This document shows, in pieces, positions 61,309 to 64,000 of a stretch of DNA of 64,000 nt (positions are counted from its first letter, which is position 1; each line of letters opens with the position of its first letter). The translations under genes and the position numbers were made by a program. The stretch lies in contig NC_009441.1 in assembly GCF_000016645.1 (NCBI RefSeq), positions 4,712,001 through 4,776,000 on the forward strand, written 5' to 3'. The notes under the pieces were generated by a model. The model did no database searches and had not been told where the DNA came from. It saw nothing but the letters and a program-made list of their open reading frames with translations. This stretch comes from Flavobacterium johnsoniae UW101. GTDB taxonomy: Bacteria > Bacteroidota > Bacteroidia > Flavobacteriales > Flavobacteriaceae.

Positions 61309-62793
61309 TTAAACTAACTTAAACCATTCATTTACTTCTTCTGCTATATTTTCTTTTATTTCAGGGTTTTCAAATTCATTTGAAACCGGATTATATTCAT
61401 AATCCTTCTTCCATTTTTTATAATTCGAAGCTATTTTCTCGATTGCATCGCAGATATAAAAAAGCGCTTCATTTGTCATAATCGGATGCAGTGATAAACG
61501 CACCCAGCCCGGTTTATTGGATTGATTTCGCTGTAACAATTCATTTGTAATTTCAGCCGATCTTTTTTCGTTGATGTTAAACAAATAATGCGCATAAGTA
61601 CTTGCACAAGACCAGCCGCCGCGAACCTGAATTCCAAAACGGTCATTTAAAAGCCTAACAATTAAATTGTAATGAATATCTTCGATTACAAAAGAAACAC
61701 AGCCAATTCTTTCTGTGGTTAAATCGCCTAAAATGGATAATCCTTGTATTTTTTGAAGTCTCGAAAAACAAAGGTCAAGCAGTTCTTTTTCTCTCTTTTT
61801 GATTTTCTCAACTCCCATTTGTTCTTTTAATTCTAAAGACAAAGCAGTTCTAATAACCTGCAGAAACCCCGGAGTCCCGCCATCTTCCCTCACTTCTATT
61901 ACATCGCTGTAACAATATTTTCCTAACGGATTGGTCCATTTTACATTTCCCCCGCCCGGATTATCTGGAAAATCAGATTGGTATAATTTTTCATTAAAAA
62001 CTAAAATACCGCAGGTTCCGGGTCCGCCCAAAAATTTATGAGGCGAAAAGAAAATTGCATCCAATTGCTGTTCTGGATCTTTTGGATGCATATCGATTTT
62101 GACATACGGTGCCGAAGCTGCAAAATCTACAAAACAAAGTCCCCCGTTTTGGTGCATAATTTTGGCTAATTCATGATAAGGCGTAATAATTCCCGTAACA
62201 TTCGAACAGGCCGTAAATGAACCTATTTTTAAGCTTCTGTCTGCATATTTTTTGATTTCCTGAGAAAGTACCTTCGGATCAACTAAATTATTTTCATCAG
62301 GCGGTAAAATCACAACTTCGGCATTGGTTTCATACCACGAAACCTGATTGGAGTGATGTTCCATGTGTGTGATAAAAACGACAGGTCTATCCTGATCTGA
62401 TTTTGTTCTCAGAGCCATAATACGCTGCAGTTTCGATAAAGCTGCTGTCATACCGCTTCCGGTTGTTATCAAAACATCTGATTCATTAGCGTTAACCGAT
62501 TTTTTAATAATATCTCTTGCATACTGATACGCATACGTGGACGTTTTTCCTGTTTGACTTGAAAGTGAATGCGTATTGGCAATCATTGGGCCGATTTTAT
62601 TGAGCATTATATCTTCGATCGGGATATACAGCCTTCCACTGGCAACCCAGTCAGCATATATCAGATTTTGCTCTCCGTAAACCGATTCGAAAGTATGATC
62701 AATTCCTACTGTATTTTCTCTAAACTTAGAAAAGTAACATTCAGACTCTGTTGGTTTTGTTGTTGGCTCAATAGCATTCATTTCCTTTATCAT
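61309..62793 (-). CDS. Class V aminotransferase (cysteine desulfurase-like) PLP enzyme
   Basis: 494 residues. Fold-type I class V marks are: IYADWVASGRLYIPIEDIM at the start, ITTGSGMTAALSKL, THMEHHSNQVSW, CFVDFAASAPYVKID (PLP Asp), SPHKFLGGPGTCG with the Schiff-base Lys, and VRGGWSCASTYAHYL. The GxSCA cysteine near the C-terminal third resembles the persulfide Cys region of NifS/SufS-type enzymes but is not in the standard loop. The protein is about 90 residues longer than SufS. The substrate is unknown. It lacks adjacent suf/isc genes, so a role in general Fe-S assembly is not supported. Confidence 0.85.
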   Translation of the reverse strand: MIKEMNAIEPTTKPTESECYFSKFRENTVGIDHTFESVYGEQNLIYADWVASGRLYIPIEDIMLNKIGPMIANTHSLSSQTGKTSTYAYQYARDIIKKSVNANESDVLITTGSGMTAALSKLQRIMALRTKSDQDRPVVFITHMEHHSNQVSWYETNAEVVILPPDENNLVDPKVLSQEIKKYADRSLKIGSFTACSNVTGIITPYHELAKIMHQNGGLCFVDFAASAPYVKIDMHPKDPEQQLDAIFFSPHKFLGGPGTCGILVFNEKLYQSDFPDNPGGGNVKWTNPLGKYCYSDVIEVREDGGTPGFLQVIRTALSLELKEQMGVEKIKKREKELLDLCFSRLQKIQGLSILGDLTTERIGCVSFVIEDIHYNLIVRLLNDRFGIQVRGGWSCASTYAHYLFNINEKRSAEITNELLQRNQSNKPGWVRLSLHPIMTNEALFYICDAIEKIASNYKKWKKDYEYNPVSNEFENPEIKENIAEEVNEWFKLV

Positions 62794-62838
62794 TTTAATT
62801 AACTAAATTGTATTTGCATGTGTTTTATTCTTCTTTTT

Positions 62839-62936
62839 GTCATTTCGACGGAGGAGAAATCACACATGTAACTCGACAAAGATTGACGACTTTCTATATG
62901 GATTCTCTAGTGTGATTCCTCGTTCCTCGGAATGAC
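62839..62936. repeat. Imperfect inverted repeat (GTCATTTCGA-type dispersed element)
   Basis: Arms 62839-62865 (GTCATTTCGACGGAGGAGAA...) and 62910-62936 are inverse complements with about 6 mismatches in 27. GTCATTTCGACGRAGGAGAAATC is a word seen repeatedly as a palindromic element in Bacteroidota intergenic DNA. It separates the TlpA-like gene and the aminotransferase gene. Confidence 0.75.
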
Positions 62937-62955
62937 AAGATTGCGTATTTCTTTA

Positions 62956-63945
62956 TCAAATTTTACTTTCTAAAAGTGATTTTAGTGTAGATTGTAATTC
63001 TTCTCCATGAAGATTTTTTGCAACGATTATTCCTTTTGAATCTACTAAATAGTTTCCCGGAATAGCTCCTACACCGTATAATTTTGCAACGGCACTGTTC
63101 CAGAAAAGTAAATCAGAAACATGTGTCCAGGTTAAATTATCGTCCTGAATTCCTTTAATCCAGTTTTCTTTCTTTTTATCCAATGAAATTCCCACAATAT
63201 TGAATCCTTTGTCATGAAATTCTTTGTAAGCGGCTACGATATTCGGATTTTCTCTTCGGCATGGACCGCACCATGAAGCCCAAAAATCGACTAAAGTGTA
63301 ACCTTTTAGATTATCATAAAGACGAACTGGCTTTCCGTTAGGATCATTGGCTGTAAAATCCGGGGCTTTTTTACCTACTGCTAATCCGTCTAAAACAACA
63401 GCCAGTTCTTTTAATTCTTTCACGTAAGTGGTATTTTGAAGACTTTTATCCAGCAGGGCAATATTTTGTGTAATCTGCTCAGGTGTTAATCTGTATGACC
63501 AATTTCTATACAAGACATAAGCAGAAACAATAGATTTTGGATGTTCAGTTATAAATTTGCTGATTTCTGCATCTTTGCTCTTTTTATAGGTTTCGAACAA
63601 ATCCTGAGAAGCTGAACCCTCAACGACAGAAGCTGTATAATATTTCTTCGGACTCAGCTTTACTGTAATTGGTTCTTTTTCAAGGAAAATATACAAAGGC
63701 GAACTTTCTGTGTTTACACTTAATCCGTATAATTCAGGCGTTTTTACTTTTGTTTTAAAACTAAAATTTCCGTCTTTTACTTTTACTGAATCTATTGTGG
63801 TAAACATTTTATTGTGAAACTTCTGTAAGTAAACATATTGTGCAACGGTATCGACAACAGTTCCTTTTAATTGTAAATTACTTTCCTGTGCCTGAGTTTG
63901 AACAGCTCCAAGAAACAAAGCAAAACCTAATAGTATTTTTTTCAT
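62956..63945 (-). CDS. TlpA-like thioredoxin-fold protein with DUF4369 N-terminal domain
   Basis: 329 residues from ATG 63945 (MKKILLGFALFLGAVQTQAQ, signal peptide). The N-terminal ~180 residues match the DUF4369 pattern (LQLKGTVVDTVAQYVYLQKFHN...SFKTKVKTPELYGLSV). The C-terminal thioredoxin domain (about 195-329) has APDFTANDPNGKPVRLYDNLKGYTLVDFWASWCGPCRREN, with CGPC as the redox-active pair, and cis-Pro in GVGAIPGNYLVD. Such proteins are periplasmic thiol-disulfide reductases common in Bacteroidota. It is the last gene read here; its upstream region continues beyond the window. Confidence 0.92.
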   Translation of the reverse strand: MKKILLGFALFLGAVQTQAQESNLQLKGTVVDTVAQYVYLQKFHNKMFTTIDSVKVKDGNFSFKTKVKTPELYGLSVNTESSPLYIFLEKEPITVKLSPKKYYTASVVEGSASQDLFETYKKSKDAEISKFITEHPKSIVSAYVLYRNWSYRLTPEQITQNIALLDKSLQNTTYVKELKELAVVLDGLAVGKKAPDFTANDPNGKPVRLYDNLKGYTLVDFWASWCGPCRRENPNIVAAYKEFHDKGFNIVGISLDKKKENWIKGIQDDNLTWTHVSDLLFWNSAVAKLYGVGAIPGNYLVDSKGIIVAKNLHGEELQSTLKSLLESKI

Positions 63946-64000
63946 TTTATTTTTAGTTTTTAGATTAGACAAAGGGGGTTCAGGCCGATGAAAAAACCAT

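Noticed and set aside
1..64000. tRNA, rRNA, integrase, transposase or prophage structural genes
   Set aside because: None could be seen in the intergenic regions or translations; repeats present are short palindromic elements only.

Overview
The window is AT-rich DNA from a member of the Bacteroidota, most likely a Flavobacterium. The evidence is two SprB-type giant adhesins with gliding-motility/type IX secretion (T9SS) type B C-terminal domains, PorP/SprF proteins, LytTR two-component pairs, TAnnTTTG-type -7 promoter boxes, few Shine-Dalgarno sequences, and dispersed palindromic repeats typical of the genus. I see no tRNA, rRNA, transposase or CRISPR array.

Layout. (1) 1-12484, minus strand: an adhesin operon, transcribed as small secreted protein, 3191-residue adhesin (RCC1-like head, 2 DUF11, 16 cadherin-like repeats, type B sorting domain), PorP/SprF, and an OmpA-family protein cut by the window edge. 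(2) 12991-16720: AraC and Crp/Fnr regulators, a RidA-like protein, and a divergent HxlR/NmrA redox pair sharing one operator-promoter. (3) 16804-21723, minus strand: a tripartite exporter (ABC, HlyD, TolC) with a degenerate ATPase, preceded by a small secreted protein. (4) 21932-24596: DoxX, then TetR, a small HMA-like protein and an MFS exporter. (5) 24665-28791, minus strand: a sucrose module (SPS-SPP fusion, then a GH32-like hydrolase) separated by a palindromic repeat cluster. (6) 28992-33222: a LytTR kinase/regulator pair divergent from an outer-membrane beta-barrel receptor, with a 21-bp-period direct repeat between them. (7) 33465-47165, plus strand: a second adhesin operon with the same order, in which a 3602-residue adhesin (about 14 Ig/PKD-like and 16 DUF11 repeats) is followed by PorP/SprF and OmpA. 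(8) 47309-51877: NagA, a DUF4870 protein, and a second LytTR pair. (9) 52125-54110: an unrecognised four-gene operon of envelope proteins. (10) 54192-56246: an L,D-transpeptidase-like protein and a BspA-like leucine-rich-repeat protein. (11) 56322-59021, minus strand: the methionine importer metNIQ behind a Met/Cys-rich leader peptide and an intrinsic terminator, i.e. a probable attenuator. (12) 59105-63945: cupin and quinone-oxidoreductase genes divergent from an HxlR regulator, a class V aminotransferase, and a TlpA-like thioredoxin.

How it works together. The two adhesin loci each look self-contained: a surface filament, its dedicated PorP/SprF partner, and an OmpA protein that could anchor the complex to peptidoglycan. 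Most other regions are small regulator-plus-target modules for redox, efflux, sugar and cell-envelope functions. The most interesting signals are the metNIQ leader peptide, the paired adhesin loci, the degenerate ABC exporter, the LytTR-type operator and the unknown envelope operon.
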